A stretch of 64,000 nt of DNA. Source: Alcanivorax sp. (GTDB lineage: Bacteria > Pseudomonadota > Gammaproteobacteria > Pseudomonadales > Alcanivoracaceae). Where the stretch lies: assembly GCF_002726155.1 (NCBI RefSeq), contig NZ_PBSH01000004.1:80713-144712 (forward strand), written 5' to 3'. The notes below the pieces were generated by a model. It saw only the letters and a list, made by a program, of their open reading frames with translations, searched no databases and had not been told where the DNA came from. This document shows positions 1 through 9,586 of this stretch, in pieces. The translations under genes and the position numbers were made by a program. The stretch's first letter is position 1, and each line of letters starts with the position of its first letter.

Positions 1-389
1 TCTCGTTCAGCCCCCATGTCCAGAGGACGACTCACCAGCTGACCTGTTTCATCCACATAACTGATGAAACGGTCGTTCTCGCGGGCCTCCAGCTCCTGGT
101 CCACCTCGGCGCTGGGGCGGTAGTCTTCCACAGACTCACGATCAGAAGAACCCCTGCTCGGTGTTTTCTGACTGGTGGCAGAATCAGCAGCCACAGCAGA
201 GTCGCTTGATGTACCGGTCTTGCCTGACGTGGTCGGACGCTCGAGAGTAACCAGATTTCCCTGTGCATCCGTGTAGACGTACAGCCCGCCCCCTCCGGGT
301 GCGCGCTGGGGCTCACTTTGACTGATGCTTTGCCCCTGACTCTGGCAGCCGGTCGCCAGCGCCACGAGCAGCAAGATCGGCAGGCGCAT
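1..389 (-). CDS. filE: FilE-like lipoprotein, 3' end cut by window edge
   Basis: Translating the minus strand from the ATG at 389 gives an uninterrupted frame of about 129 residues to the window edge, so the C-terminus is missing. The N-terminus MRLPILLLVALATGC is a lipoprotein signal with the lipidated cysteine at residue 15. It is followed by a Ser/Thr/Gln-rich linker and a YVYTDAQGNLVTLERP stretch resembling DUF4124-type segments. Its ATG overlaps the filD stop by one base (TGATG), which implies translational coupling. The name rests on position, as fifth gene of a filA-B-C-D-E order known from Acinetobacter, and on lipoprotein character. Those genes are annotated as a putative pilus system, but the molecular role is not established. 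Confidence 0.6.
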   Translation of the reverse strand, partial: MRLPILLLVALATGCQSQGQSISQSEPQRAPGGGGLYVYTDAQGNLVTLERPTTSGKTGTSSDSAVAADSATSQKTPSRGSSDRESVEDYRPSAEVDQELEARENDRFISYVDETGQLVSRPLDMGAER

Positions 390-2056
390 CAAAACTTGGT
401 TCTGAATGCCAGGCCGACCATCATGATCCTGGCCTCGGTTTTGATATCCAGCCCGGCATAGGGGTTGTACACCACATTGTCGATACCGGTACAGTTGGCT
501 GCACAGCTGGTATCCGCAGGAATTTCATCCTTGCTGTGAAGCATGCCAATACCCAAGTCGATATCGGTATCCGTGTCCCATTTGTACCCCATCCCCAAGC
601 TGTAATAGCGCGCCTCGTTGATCGGCACCATGGGGCTACGGCGCTCTTCAGGAATCGCCGACGCACGGGGTTCATAGCCTGCACGCAGCTGGATACGGCC
701 AGTCAGGTCATAGGCGGCACCAAAGGCCAGATTCCAGGTGGACTGGAAATTCAGCGGATAACTTAATTGTGTAGACGTGGATCCGGGCGAAAACAAACGC
801 GCCAGACTCAGCACCGCAGAACTGCGGTCGAAGACGATATTAAACGCATCCCACTCCTTGTAGTCTGCCCAAACCGCGTCCACATTGAACTGCAAGCGCT
901 CAGTGGGCTTGATCTTGATACCGGTCTGGAAGGTAGCGGGCATGGTCAAGTCCATACTCACCGAGCCAACTTCTTCACTGCCGATCCGTGAGGGAATCCC
1001 CAATACCGCCAACGCCAGTGCGCCTGTAGCAGAACTACCGATACCATTAACGGTTTCCTGGGTCGCATTGGAATAGGAAATCTTGTAATCCCCTTTCATG
1101 TGCGTCTTCGCTTCAGAGCGCCACACCGCCCCCCAGGCAAACCGATCGTTCGGCTCCCACAACACACCCAGGTTATAGGAGGGACTGAATCGCTGATCCA
1201 TGGAGACTTCCAGTGACGCCAGGTTCTTGAAAGGCCCCAGCCCTTCATCCGGATTACAGATCCCGAACAAAATCAGATCCAGTGCGATATTGGACTCACC
1301 AGCAAAGGGCGCACAAATACTTTCATCAATCACCCGGGCAAAGCCCAATAATTCATTGGGCGCGCGGAAATCCTGCTCCAGCGCAATGGCCTGGTAACTC
1401 ATGCCGATGGATGCACCAATAGAGAGTTCGTCATTGACCTGGTAGGCCACTGAAGGAGACAAGTAGGTAATACGCTCAAGCGCCACACGCTCGCCCATAT
1501 AGTTACCGACATCATCTTCATCACGGTAGAAACCGGCCGCCATCGGCAAATATGTAGCCGTACCGAAAGTGAACTTGGACCCTGCCGGGCGAATGGAAAA
1601 TGCCGGTAGCGGCCCGGCGATCAGTGGCCCGGGGGGCAAATCCACCGTATCGTTAATAAACGGAACATACAGCGATATCCCCTCTACCGAGCTGGTGGCC
1701 GTCTTGAAGCTACGGCAATAGTCCACGCCATCGTCCGGCACATCATCACAGACCACGGGATCATCGGAGAAGCCAAAGACATTGTAATCTGGTGGCGCAG
1801 AGAATTCAGATTCCAGAGAGAAATCGGCGCCGACAAACTGCAGATCCACACGCCGACCGTCCAGCCGAGCCAGGCCCGCAGGATTAAAATGGATAGACAT
1901 GACCCCAGGCGGATCCGCGGTGACAGCATGCCCCATACTCATTGCCTTCACATCAATAGCAATGTTGTTGGCTAACTGCGCATGAGCAGAAACGGCCAAA
2001 AAACCTGCCACCAGGACGAGAATACGCACGCCGAGCCCTTTATTCTTGTTGTTCAT
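389..2056 (-). CDS. filD: OmpP1/FadL-family outer-membrane protein (FilD-like)
   Basis: This 555-residue protein has a clear Sec signal (MNNKNKGLGVRILVLVAGFLAVSAHA). Its mature N-terminus contains the FadL-type MSMGHAVTADPPG and FNPAGLARL elements, followed by many alternating beta-strands and a C-terminal aromatic (TKF), as in outer-membrane beta-barrels. FadL-family porins carry hydrophobic substrates; the substrate here is unknown. I chose the ATG at 2056 because GGAAGGGG lies just upstream and the signal peptide starts there; an in-frame start 27 bases earlier has no such support. It is the fourth gene of the fil-type locus, 30 bases after filC and overlapping filE by one base. Confidence 0.78.
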   Translation of the reverse strand: MNNKNKGLGVRILVLVAGFLAVSAHAQLANNIAIDVKAMSMGHAVTADPPGVMSIHFNPAGLARLDGRRVDLQFVGADFSLESEFSAPPDYNVFGFSDDPVVCDDVPDDGVDYCRSFKTATSSVEGISLYVPFINDTVDLPPGPLIAGPLPAFSIRPAGSKFTFGTATYLPMAAGFYRDEDDVGNYMGERVALERITYLSPSVAYQVNDELSIGASIGMSYQAIALEQDFRAPNELLGFARVIDESICAPFAGESNIALDLILFGICNPDEGLGPFKNLASLEVSMDQRFSPSYNLGVLWEPNDRFAWGAVWRSEAKTHMKGDYKISYSNATQETVNGIGSSATGALALAVLGIPSRIGSEEVGSVSMDLTMPATFQTGIKIKPTERLQFNVDAVWADYKEWDAFNIVFDRSSAVLSLARLFSPGSTSTQLSYPLNFQSTWNLAFGAAYDLTGRIQLRAGYEPRASAIPEERRSPMVPINEARYYSLGMGYKWDTDTDIDLGIGMLHSKDEIPADTSCAANCTGIDNVVYNPYAGLDIKTEARIMMVGLAFRTKF

Positions 2057-2086
2057 GGCTAGCCCCTTCCAACTGCTTATCACGGC

Positions 2087-3097
2087 TTATGCCCCGGGTT
2101 TCAGGCCTGAAAAATCAATCGGCAAAGAAAGTCCAAGCAGCACATCAGGGGAATCTTCCGTCAAGCCGAAGCCGAAACTGAGGTTGACGATGCGGTTGCT
2201 GGAAGTTCGAAGCCCCAACGAGGTATTGATAACACTGGAGGTGGAGTCTTCCGATGCCGCCGTATAATCCTCGAAGAGAAAATTGGTTTCGAAGTTATAC
2301 GACTGCTGATAACTCGCACTCAGCGACACCTCATAGGACAGCGAATACGCCAGACCCATGGAAAAGTTAACGCTGTCGCCAGGTTGCACTTCATTGAGAA
2401 TCTCGCCACCCCGAACCTGGTTTAGCCCGGTCGCATCAAACGCATAGGTATAACCGAGCGAACCGAACAGCACGACCGGATCGATCACCTTGCTGGCGCT
2501 GACCCCTGCCCCCACAGAATAATAACCAGAGCCGCTGGACACCTCTTCATTCACGTTGATGTCATAGGGGCTATCGCCAGTAGGCGTGCTCAGCGTCGTA
2601 TACAGAGTGGTATTCATGGCCCCCGGTTTCACCGGGAAGGGCTGATAACGCAGACTGAAAGACACATCCCCCAGTGCAGCCTGGGAGACATCTTTCTGCG
2701 TGTCATATTTGTAGGATACGGGCAGACGGGTGTTGAACGTCAGGTTATTCCAGATACCGTAATCCAGCGACAGCGCTGAAGAAAATGCATGCTGCGCATC
2801 CTGCTCAATACGAAAACGGCTGATGTCGCCGGTATTTTCGTCAATGGCAATGTCGATTCGGTCATCACGGTAGTAGTTGTAATTGGCCGAAAAATTCAGC
2901 GACATTTCGCCACTGGGAAGCAGTGAGTATTGCTTCTCGGCCGCCTGGAAGACCTCTTCCAGGTTTTTTTCCTGGGTCACGTCCTCGTCAGTGGTCTGCA
3001 GGGCTTCTCGGGCTTCGTCAACCTCAGCGGCCCAGGCAACATGGTGCGCCAACAAGAGTGCGGCCATGGCTGCCACCTTCCCAGACATCATTTTCAT
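2087..3097 (-). CDS. filC: FilC-like outer-membrane beta-barrel protein
   Basis: The product is 336 residues. A signal peptide (MKMMSGKVAAMAALLLAHHVAWAA) is followed by an acidic, coiled segment of about 35 residues (EVDEAREALQ to EKNLEEVF). The rest is a beta-rich body with alternating aromatic strands such as MSLNFSANYNYY and LRYQPFPVKPG, typical of transporter-like beta-barrels of unknown substrate. It lies between the C39 peptidase gene and the FadL-like gene on the same strand with gaps of 30-50 bases, so it is probably co-transcribed. Its place as third gene matches FilC of the Acinetobacter fil locus. No enzymatic motif is visible. Confidence 0.65.
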   Translation of the reverse strand: MKMMSGKVAAMAALLLAHHVAWAAEVDEAREALQTTDEDVTQEKNLEEVFQAAEKQYSLLPSGEMSLNFSANYNYYRDDRIDIAIDENTGDISRFRIEQDAQHAFSSALSLDYGIWNNLTFNTRLPVSYKYDTQKDVSQAALGDVSFSLRYQPFPVKPGAMNTTLYTTLSTPTGDSPYDINVNEEVSSGSGYYSVGAGVSASKVIDPVVLFGSLGYTYAFDATGLNQVRGGEILNEVQPGDSVNFSMGLAYSLSYEVSLSASYQQSYNFETNFLFEDYTAASEDSTSSVINTSLGLRTSSNRIVNLSFGFGLTEDSPDVLLGLSLPIDFSGLKPGA

Positions 3098-3144
3098 GCA
3101 AGCCTTCCTTTATTATGTTTGTTATACGCCACTGCAGGCTGTTG

Positions 3145-3954
3145 TTATTGGCGGAAGTAGGTTCGTGTCGGCACGTTGATGACCCTCTTCTCCCCGTCAT
3201 CCTCTGTGATCTGAACCCGGGTTAGTGTGCTGGCCTTATCTGCCCAATTCTCAATCGGTGCGGTAAACACCGGAAACACATCAAACGCCAAACGATTAAT
3301 GGTGCGCTCATCAAGCAAGCGCAGATCATAATCGGTGAGCTCCAGGCCATCCTGGGGCTCAAAACCGTTCGGGAACACGATGAACAACACGTTTTGGTCC
3401 CAGACTTCCTGGAATTTCGTTTCCGTAAAACTGATATTTCCCAGCGCCGGATCCGCCACATAAATATGACCATCCTGGTACTTTTTGAGCACGACGAAGT
3501 GTTTGAATCCGCCGTAGGCAATCGGAACAATAGCGGGGTGATCCAGAGACTGAATGTCGGACATTTCCGCCCGAAAACCACCACTGGGGTGGCCCAGTGC
3601 CGTGGCCAGACGCTTCATGTCGAGCAGAGAGAAACCGCGGCGCTCCACAATCTTGTCGGTTTCACCAAAGCGCAGCAGGCCTTCCATAATCTGGCGCTCC
3701 TGGAACTGCCGTCCCAGATACTGGTTGAGCACGGTGGTCAACGCTGCCGAGCCACAGGAATAGTCATACGCCTGTCGCGTCACGTTGTGGTAGCGGAACT
3801 CGGATACCGGTTTCACCACGAGATCACGCTCGCGTAAGGACACCGGTTGAGTCGGGTGTTCATAGTAGATTTCGCCCTTCTGCGGGGGCTTGATCACTAC
3901 AGCCTCATTGGCGGCGAAGTAAATAAGCGCCACACCCAGCATGGAAGTCAGCAT
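3145..3954 (-). CDS. filB: C39-family cysteine peptidase (FilB-like)
   Basis: A 269-residue peptidase. The hydrophobic N-terminus (residues 1-20) looks like an uncleaved anchor or weak signal. The C39 fold follows, with the Cys in YDYSCGSAA (C67), the His in GGFKHFVVL (H152) and the Asp in VADPALG (D168), so the catalytic triad appears intact. C39 peptidases usually cut leader peptides after double-glycine sites. No attached ABC transporter is present, unlike bacteriocin exporters. An in-frame stop directly precedes the ATG at 3954, and the ribosome site there is weak; a start four codons later is possible. In fil loci this gene follows filA. What it cuts, if anything, is unknown. Confidence 0.75.
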   Translation of the reverse strand: MLTSMLGVALIYFAANEAVVIKPPQKGEIYYEHPTQPVSLRERDLVVKPVSEFRYHNVTRQAYDYSCGSAALTTVLNQYLGRQFQERQIMEGLLRFGETDKIVERRGFSLLDMKRLATALGHPSGGFRAEMSDIQSLDHPAIVPIAYGGFKHFVVLKKYQDGHIYVADPALGNISFTETKFQEVWDQNVLFIVFPNGFEPQDGLELTDYDLRLLDERTINRLAFDVFPVFTAPIENWADKASTLTRVQITEDDGEKRVINVPTRTYFRQ

Positions 3955-4292
3955 CTATGCAATCCAGCGTTATTGTTATTGTTTGTTTCTTATAGTGGCA
4001 GACATGTTAACCACGTCACCCAAGACTGGCAACCATGTTGATTCGCCCGAGGGGCAGACGGCTGGGCTAAACTGTCACCCTCCTGTATACATTAGTCGTG
4101 ATTAATCGCTCCGCACGAAAAAGCACTCACCTGCCAAGCAAAAAAGCAGGCAACAACAGAGATTAACCTTAATCACTTCCACCCAAAGCTCGAAAAGTGC
4201 GTGCAGGACAGGCACCCACTCTTTGCATCTCACTGTTTTGCTGTTCCACGAAGCGGCGAAACTCCAGATTCACCGTGCGTTATCTACAAAAA

Positions 4293-4324
4293 AAATATGC
4301 CCAGGTTTTCACCTGGGCATATTT
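4293..4324 (-). terminator. Strong intrinsic terminator between filA and filB
   Basis: A perfect 14-bp inverted repeat (AAATATGCCCAGGT, 4-base loop, ACCTGGGCATATTT) lies 34 bases beyond the filA stop. On the minus strand the stem runs straight into a T tract of eight, the classic Rho-independent form. It sits inside the 404-base filA-filB gap, so filBCDE depend on read-through or on a promoter within 3955-4292. I see nothing else definite in that gap. Confidence 0.85.
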
Positions 4325-4358
4325 CATTTATGCAAAAAACACAGTTCTGACTGGCTTG

Positions 4359-5195
4359 TTACTTGCCGCCGATGCGCAAAGTAGTGCCATTCAGGTTCAG
4401 CCCTACAATCTCGATATCACCCAATGGGTTGGTAGATTCAGCACCCAGGCGTTGATTTTCGATACGCATATCAACACCACCTGCGTCACCCAGGGTGGTA
4501 AGAGCAACGACTAGGCCATCGTTTACTACATCCACATTGGCAGCGACCGTCAGATCTGCATTACCATTATTTTTAATTGCCAAGCTGTCAAAGAGAATAC
4601 CGACATCCTCACCGGGTGTAGTTGGCACCGCATTAGCATCAAGAAGACCGCCATTAGTGACAGTAATACCATTGGTAATCGTGGTATCCAGCGCGATCAT
4701 GGCGCCTTGAACTTCATTACCCAACTGGATGTTTAGGTTAGTTGCGCCAAGAGTAATGGTGCTGCTCTTGAGAATAGTGTTCGACTGAGTCCCGGCGACA
4801 ATACCCCAAGCGCCAGTATCACGATCAGAGTCGGCAACAGAAAGATCGCCAGTTACGATTTCAATGTTGTTAGGCAGGCTTACACCTACGTTCAATACGC
4901 CAGCGCCGCTGTTACCGTCAGCATCGATTTCGATCCCAATTTCACCGCCATTGGTGTTGATCGCCATACCCTCAATAACGATCGCGCCAGAGTCGCCAGT
5001 CAGGCTAGAGCCAGTCAAACCATCTTTATCGTGAACGTAAACATCCAAGTTAAGGTTATTGGTGGTGATACCGATATTGATACCATCCTGACCGGTCACA
5101 CCGGACAGTGCCTCATCCTGCATCGGCTCGAGAGCCAGGGCGCTCATCGGCGCGACGGCTACAGCGGCAGCCAGAGCAAGTTTCTTGAAATTCAT
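4359..5195 (-). CDS. filA: DUF6160 secreted protein, putative pilus-system protein FilA
   Basis: A 278-residue exported protein. The signal peptide MNFKKLALAAAVAVAPMSALA is followed by LEPMQDEALSGVTGQDGINI, the signature N-terminus of DUF6160/FilA proteins. The remainder is Gly-, Asn- and Asp-rich with short repeating beta-strand units (for example GAIVIEGMAI, DLTVAANVDVV), suggesting a beta-helix-like or fibre-forming surface protein. There are no cysteines in the mature part. The start at 5195 has an excellent ribosome site (AGGAGA). A strong terminator follows, consistent with high expression of this gene relative to filBCDE. In Acinetobacter the homologue is called a putative pilus-system protein; its assembly mechanism is unproven. 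Confidence 0.75.
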   Translation of the reverse strand: MNFKKLALAAAVAVAPMSALALEPMQDEALSGVTGQDGINIGITTNNLNLDVYVHDKDGLTGSSLTGDSGAIVIEGMAINTNGGEIGIEIDADGNSGAGVLNVGVSLPNNIEIVTGDLSVADSDRDTGAWGIVAGTQSNTILKSSTITLGATNLNIQLGNEVQGAMIALDTTITNGITVTNGGLLDANAVPTTPGEDVGILFDSLAIKNNGNADLTVAANVDVVNDGLVVALTTLGDAGGVDMRIENQRLGAESTNPLGDIEIVGLNLNGTTLRIGGK

Positions 5196-5264
5196 ATTGT
5201 TCTCCTCGTGTGCACAACGTTTTTTGTAATGCTTATGTGCGCCCCAGTCTTCGCAGAGCACACA

Positions 5265-5464
5265 GTTACGTTAACACAACAGTTACAAAAACAAATATGC
5301 CCGTTACAAAACGTTCGCGGCGCCAAAGCCAAAGCCAAGTCACTGTAATTATTCATCTTTCTTCTTTTCTAGAACAAGCGTAACAGGTTGGCCTGACTGG
5401 GACTGGCAGCCCCTTTTGTTACAACTGTTACCCTCAGTAACAGGAATGGGCATCGTTGCGTTAC
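5265..5464. promoter_or_regulatory. Cluster of GTTAC motifs in the filA-pabB divergent region
   Basis: The 307-base divergent region holds at least eight GTTAC/GTAAC words in 200 bases, at 5265, 5282, 5303, 5380 (reverse), 5418, 5427, 5437 (reverse) and 5460. One pair forms a perfect inverted repeat, CTGTTAC-CCTCA-GTAACAG, at 5425-5443. This is far more than expected for a 5-mer and looks like an array of operator half-sites. Which factor binds is unknown. The cluster spans both the filA upstream region and the likely pabB promoter. Confidence 0.45.
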
Positions 5465-5475
5465 AGGGTTAGACT
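5447..5475 (+). promoter_or_regulatory. Candidate sigma-70 promoter for pabB
   Basis: TGGGCA (5447-5452), a 17-base spacer and TAGACT (5470-5475) lie 28 bases before the pabB ATG. Each hexamer matches the consensus at about four of six positions. The GTTAC inverted repeat abuts the -35 box. Confidence 0.35.
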
Positions 5476-5502
5476 AGCCGCCTCACTTGATTCTGGCAGC
5501 CC

Positions 5503-6624
5503 ATGACATACCGTTGCGTTTTTCAATCTGAAGGCGGCTTACGCTGGCTTGGCGAACCTGATGCGATACTGACAGCCCGGTCACTGGCAGAGCTTCAGCA
5601 CTTGCGGGTCCGCGTGGAGCAAGCGTTGGCGGGAGAATATCGCTTCGCCGCAGGCGTGTTGCCCTATGAAGTCGGCTCCGTATTACAAGGGCTACCTGCC
5701 GCTCCTTTCACCGCCTGGGCATACCTGTATAAGGAAGCACCTGCGACACAACCTGACGGCACACTCACTGATACCGACGATTTTTCCCTCGCCGCGCCCT
5801 TTCAGGCTGAGCAAGACAGGCAGGCATACCTGAGCAACCTTGCCCGGATTCAGTCGTACCTTCAGGCCGGTGATTGTTACCAGGTGAACCTGGCGCAACG
5901 CTTTTCTGCTGTTTTCAGTGGTTCGCCCCTCAGCGCCTGGCTGGCATTACAACAGGCCCACCCTGCCCCGCACAGCTGCTATTTCGACACGGGCAACGGA
6001 CACAGCGTGTTTGGTGTTTCACCGGAACGCTTTCTCTCTATTAAGGGCAGGAAAGTGGTGACTGAACCCATCAAAGGCTCACGCCCGCGCGGGCACTCAC
6101 CCGATGAGGATGACCGGTTCGCGGCCGAGCTGCAGGCCAACCCCAAGGATCAGGCTGAAAATTTGATGATTGTGGACCTGCTCCGTAATGATCTGGGCAT
6201 TAGCTGTGAATCCGGCAGCATCCAGGCATCCCCGCTTTTCGAACTTCGCCGGTTCAGTAATGTGCAGCACCTGGTGAGCACGATCACCGGCACACTAAAA
6301 GCCGATGTCACCCCTTTGCAGGCCCTGTTCAGTGCTTTTCCGGGCGGCTCGATCACCGGGGCGCCCAAGAAACGGGCCATGGAGATTATTGCCGAGCTGG
6401 AGCCCGTACCCCGCGGGGCTTATTGCGGCAGCTTCTTCTGGATGGATGACCTGGGCAATCTGGACAGCAATATACTGATTCGCACGCTACAAACCGAGGG
6501 CGACAGGCTCTATTGTCACGGCGGAGGAGGCATTGTGTTCGACTCGATACCCGAGGCGGAGTACGAAGAGAGCCGCTTCAAGGTTGCCAAGCTGATGGGC
6601 GCCCTGGAGGACAGGTTTCTGTAG
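5503..6624 (+). CDS. pabB: Aminodeoxychorismate synthase component I
   Basis: PabB aminates chorismate, using ammonia from PabA, to give 4-amino-4-deoxychorismate for folate synthesis. The 373-residue protein lacks much of the N-terminal extension of Escherichia coli PabB (about 450 residues) but keeps the chorismate-binding domain. That includes the PIKGS motif (189-193), whose lysine (K191) is the PabB-type nucleophile, the NPKDQAENLMIVDLLRND block and FPGGSITGAPK (279-289). Anthranilate synthases lack that lysine, which favours PabB. The start has little ribosome-site support, but translation from there is the first that gives a complete domain. It is a single gene followed by its own terminator; pabB, thrH and cysB are also near neighbours in Pseudomonas. 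Confidence 0.9.
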   Translation: MTYRCVFQSEGGLRWLGEPDAILTARSLAELQHLRVRVEQALAGEYRFAAGVLPYEVGSVLQGLPAAPFTAWAYLYKEAPATQPDGTLTDTDDFSLAAPFQAEQDRQAYLSNLARIQSYLQAGDCYQVNLAQRFSAVFSGSPLSAWLALQQAHPAPHSCYFDTGNGHSVFGVSPERFLSIKGRKVVTEPIKGSRPRGHSPDEDDRFAAELQANPKDQAENLMIVDLLRNDLGISCESGSIQASPLFELRRFSNVQHLVSTITGTLKADVTPLQALFSAFPGGSITGAPKKRAMEIIAELEPVPRGAYCGSFFWMDDLGNLDSNILIRTLQTEGDRLYCHGGGGIVFDSIPEAEYEESRFKVAKLMGALEDRFL

Positions 6625-6673
6625 CGGCCACAACAAGCAGTCAACACGCCAAACAGCCCCGCCTCACCAACGG

Positions 6674-6705
6674 AAAAGCCGCACCCAAAACTGGGGGCGG
6701 CTTTT
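6674..6705 (+). terminator. Intrinsic terminator after pabB
   Basis: AAAAGCCGC pairs with GCGGCTTTT around an inner CCC/GGG pairing, and the stem ends in a T run on the plus strand, 50 bases after the pabB stop. The A-run on its other side lets it also serve the convergent thrH. Confidence 0.75.
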
Positions 6706-6768
6706 CATTTTCAGGACTAACACACTCACTTCGCGTTGCTGCATGAAGCGTGTTGCGTGCAGCGTGCC

Positions 6769-7386
6769 CTAAAGCGGAATATCCCGCTCGCTGGCTTTGA
6801 TGATCTCTTTCTTGAGGTCATCATAGCTGTGTACCGCCGGGAACTGCGGAAATTCGGCGATCACATTATCCGGGGCGTGGAACAGGATGCCCTGCTCGGC
6901 TTCACCCAGCATCGTGGTGTCGTTGTAGGAATCACCGGCGGAAATCACCCGGTAGTTCAGGCTGTGGAACGCAATAACCGAGGCCCGCTTCGGGTCCTTC
7001 TGGCGCAGTTTGTAGTCGGTGATCCGGCCTTTCTCGTCCACTTCCAGGCGGTGGCAGAACAGGGTCGGCCAGCCCAGCTTCTTCATCAACGGCTTGGCGA
7101 ACTCATAGAAAGTGTCCGAAAGGATGATCAGCTGGAAGTTTTCGCGGGCCCATTCGACGAATTCCTTGGCGCCCTCCATCGGGTCCAGCGTATCGATCAC
7201 TGCCTGGATGTCGGGCAGGCCGTAGCCATGCTCATCCAGAATCTTCAGGCGCATACGCATGAGTTCGTCGTAGTCCGGAATATCCCGGGTGGTGGCACGC
7301 AGTTCATCGATGCCGGTTTTTTCAGCGAAGTTGATCCAGATTTCAGGGATCAGCACCCCTTCCAGGTCCAGGCACAACAATTCCAC
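6769..7386 (-). CDS. thrH: ThrH: phosphoserine phosphatase / homoserine phosphotransferase
   Basis: ThrH is a HAD-superfamily enzyme that dephosphorylates phosphoserine and can move the phosphate to homoserine, linking serine and threonine synthesis. The N-terminal MELLCLDLEGVLIPE contains the nucleophile aspartate motif (D7). ILSDT and AGDSYNDTTML are the downstream HAD motifs, and QFPAVHSYDDLK is characteristic of ThrH. I set the start at the GTG at 7386 because AAGGGGA lies just upstream and it gives 205 residues, the length of the Pseudomonas aeruginosa protein; an upstream in-frame ATG only adds a non-conserved tail. The gene is transcribed toward pabB. Confidence 0.92.
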   Translation of the reverse strand: MELLCLDLEGVLIPEIWINFAEKTGIDELRATTRDIPDYDELMRMRLKILDEHGYGLPDIQAVIDTLDPMEGAKEFVEWARENFQLIILSDTFYEFAKPLMKKLGWPTLFCHRLEVDEKGRITDYKLRQKDPKRASVIAFHSLNYRVISAGDSYNDTTMLGEAEQGILFHAPDNVIAEFPQFPAVHSYDDLKKEIIKASERDIPL

Positions 7387-7567
7387 GGTGTTTCCCCTTT
7401 GGGTTGATAAGGCGCGCACAATGTAGCCGCGCCCCGGGGGCTTTGCAACGGGGGAGCTAGGGCATACACATTGTGAACGGGAGGGGTTTACGGGAGGCGG
7501 TGCATATTGGGGAGCATCTAAAACGCCTCACCCACTCTGATTTCTGCGGGATGTTAGCGTCGAAATA

Positions 7568-8593
<1,026 letters not shown>

Positions 8594-8668
8594 TCATTCA
8601 ACGCATAGATAACCGCGTTTACTGCTGTGCCGTCAAGTCTGTCTCAGCCTGTGAACCAGGTACAGCCT

Positions 8669-9586
8669 TTACTGTTCCCCCGCTTTCTTTTGATTGGAAA
8701 TACCATGGGGCACGTGGCCTGCCGCCACATGTTCGGCCGCAGACTCACAGTGGCCCTGTTGGTCATCAAAGAACACATCCGCCCCAAAGGCACGCAAGAA
8801 CTCCCCTTTGGATAACCCGCCCAGGAACAGGCTTTCATCCAGGCGAATATCCCAGTCCCGCAAGGTGCGCACCACTCGCTCATGGGCGGGGGCCCCCCGG
8901 GCCGTCACCAGGGCGGTACGGATTGGGCACTCTTCCACCGGAAAGCTGTTTTGTAACTGATGCAGTGCCGCCAGAAACGGCTTGAAGGGTCCGCCATTCA
9001 TTGGCTTTCTGGCGGACTGGCGCTCATTCTCTGTAAAAGCTTCAAGCCCGGCGTTCTGAAAAATCTGTTCCGACTCATCGGAAAACAACACCGCATCACC
9101 ATCGAAGGCGATACGTAAAATGCCATCCGGGCGCTGGCATTGGCCGCCGGACAGGATCGTCGCCGCCGCATAGCCTGCTTCCAGTACCTGCTGCACATCA
9201 CCTGGGTCCGTGGACAAAAACAGATGGGCTCCGAAGGCCGAGACATAGCGGTGTGGACTCTCGCCACTGGCAAACGCCGCACGGGTAATCGGCAGCCCAT
9301 AGTGGGCAATGGAATTGAACACCCGCAGCCCGGTATCGGAGCTGTTGCGCGACAAAAGTATGACTTCGACCCGCCCCTTGCCCTTCTCCAAATCATTAAT
9401 GGCCAGGAGCTTTTGAACCAAGGGAAAGGCATCGCCCGGTTCCAGCAAATCATCTTCGTGCTGTACCTGGTAATCCTGAAAGGCTTCCAGGCCCTCCTCC
9501 AGATAAACCCGGTGACTGTCAGAAAGATTGAACAAGGCCCGTGAGCTGATCGCGATGACTAACTTGCCATCGAAGGTTACTGGCAT
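8669..9586 (-). CDS. Cytosolic 5'-nucleotidase family protein
   Basis: A 305-residue protein of the 5'-nucleotidase (cN-I-like, PF06189) family, which removes the 5' phosphate from nucleoside monophosphates. Visible family segments are LVIAISSRALFNLSDSH near the N-terminus, EVILLSRNSSDTGLRVFNS, LFLSTDPGDVQQ, IAFDGDAVLFSDESE (HAD-like DxD) and the C-terminal LFLGGLSKGEFLRAFGADVFFDDQ. The ATG at 9586 has AGGAA upstream and starts at the conserved region; an earlier in-frame start would add 40 unrelated residues. It is a single gene reading toward cysB, with its upstream region shared with the divergent AlgP-like gene. Confidence 0.85.
   Translation of the reverse strand: MPVTFDGKLVIAISSRALFNLSDSHRVYLEEGLEAFQDYQVQHEDDLLEPGDAFPLVQKLLAINDLEKGKGRVEVILLSRNSSDTGLRVFNSIAHYGLPITRAAFASGESPHRYVSAFGAHLFLSTDPGDVQQVLEAGYAAATILSGGQCQRPDGILRIAFDGDAVLFSDESEQIFQNAGLEAFTENERQSARKPMNGGPFKPFLAALHQLQNSFPVEECPIRTALVTARGAPAHERVVRTLRDWDIRLDESLFLGGLSKGEFLRAFGADVFFDDQQGHCESAAEHVAAGHVPHGISNQKKAGEQ

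Noticed and set aside
32..316. 94-residue minus-strand frame at the left edge
   Set aside because: It is out of frame with the lipoprotein gene that starts at 389 and has a proper signal peptide and coupling to filD.
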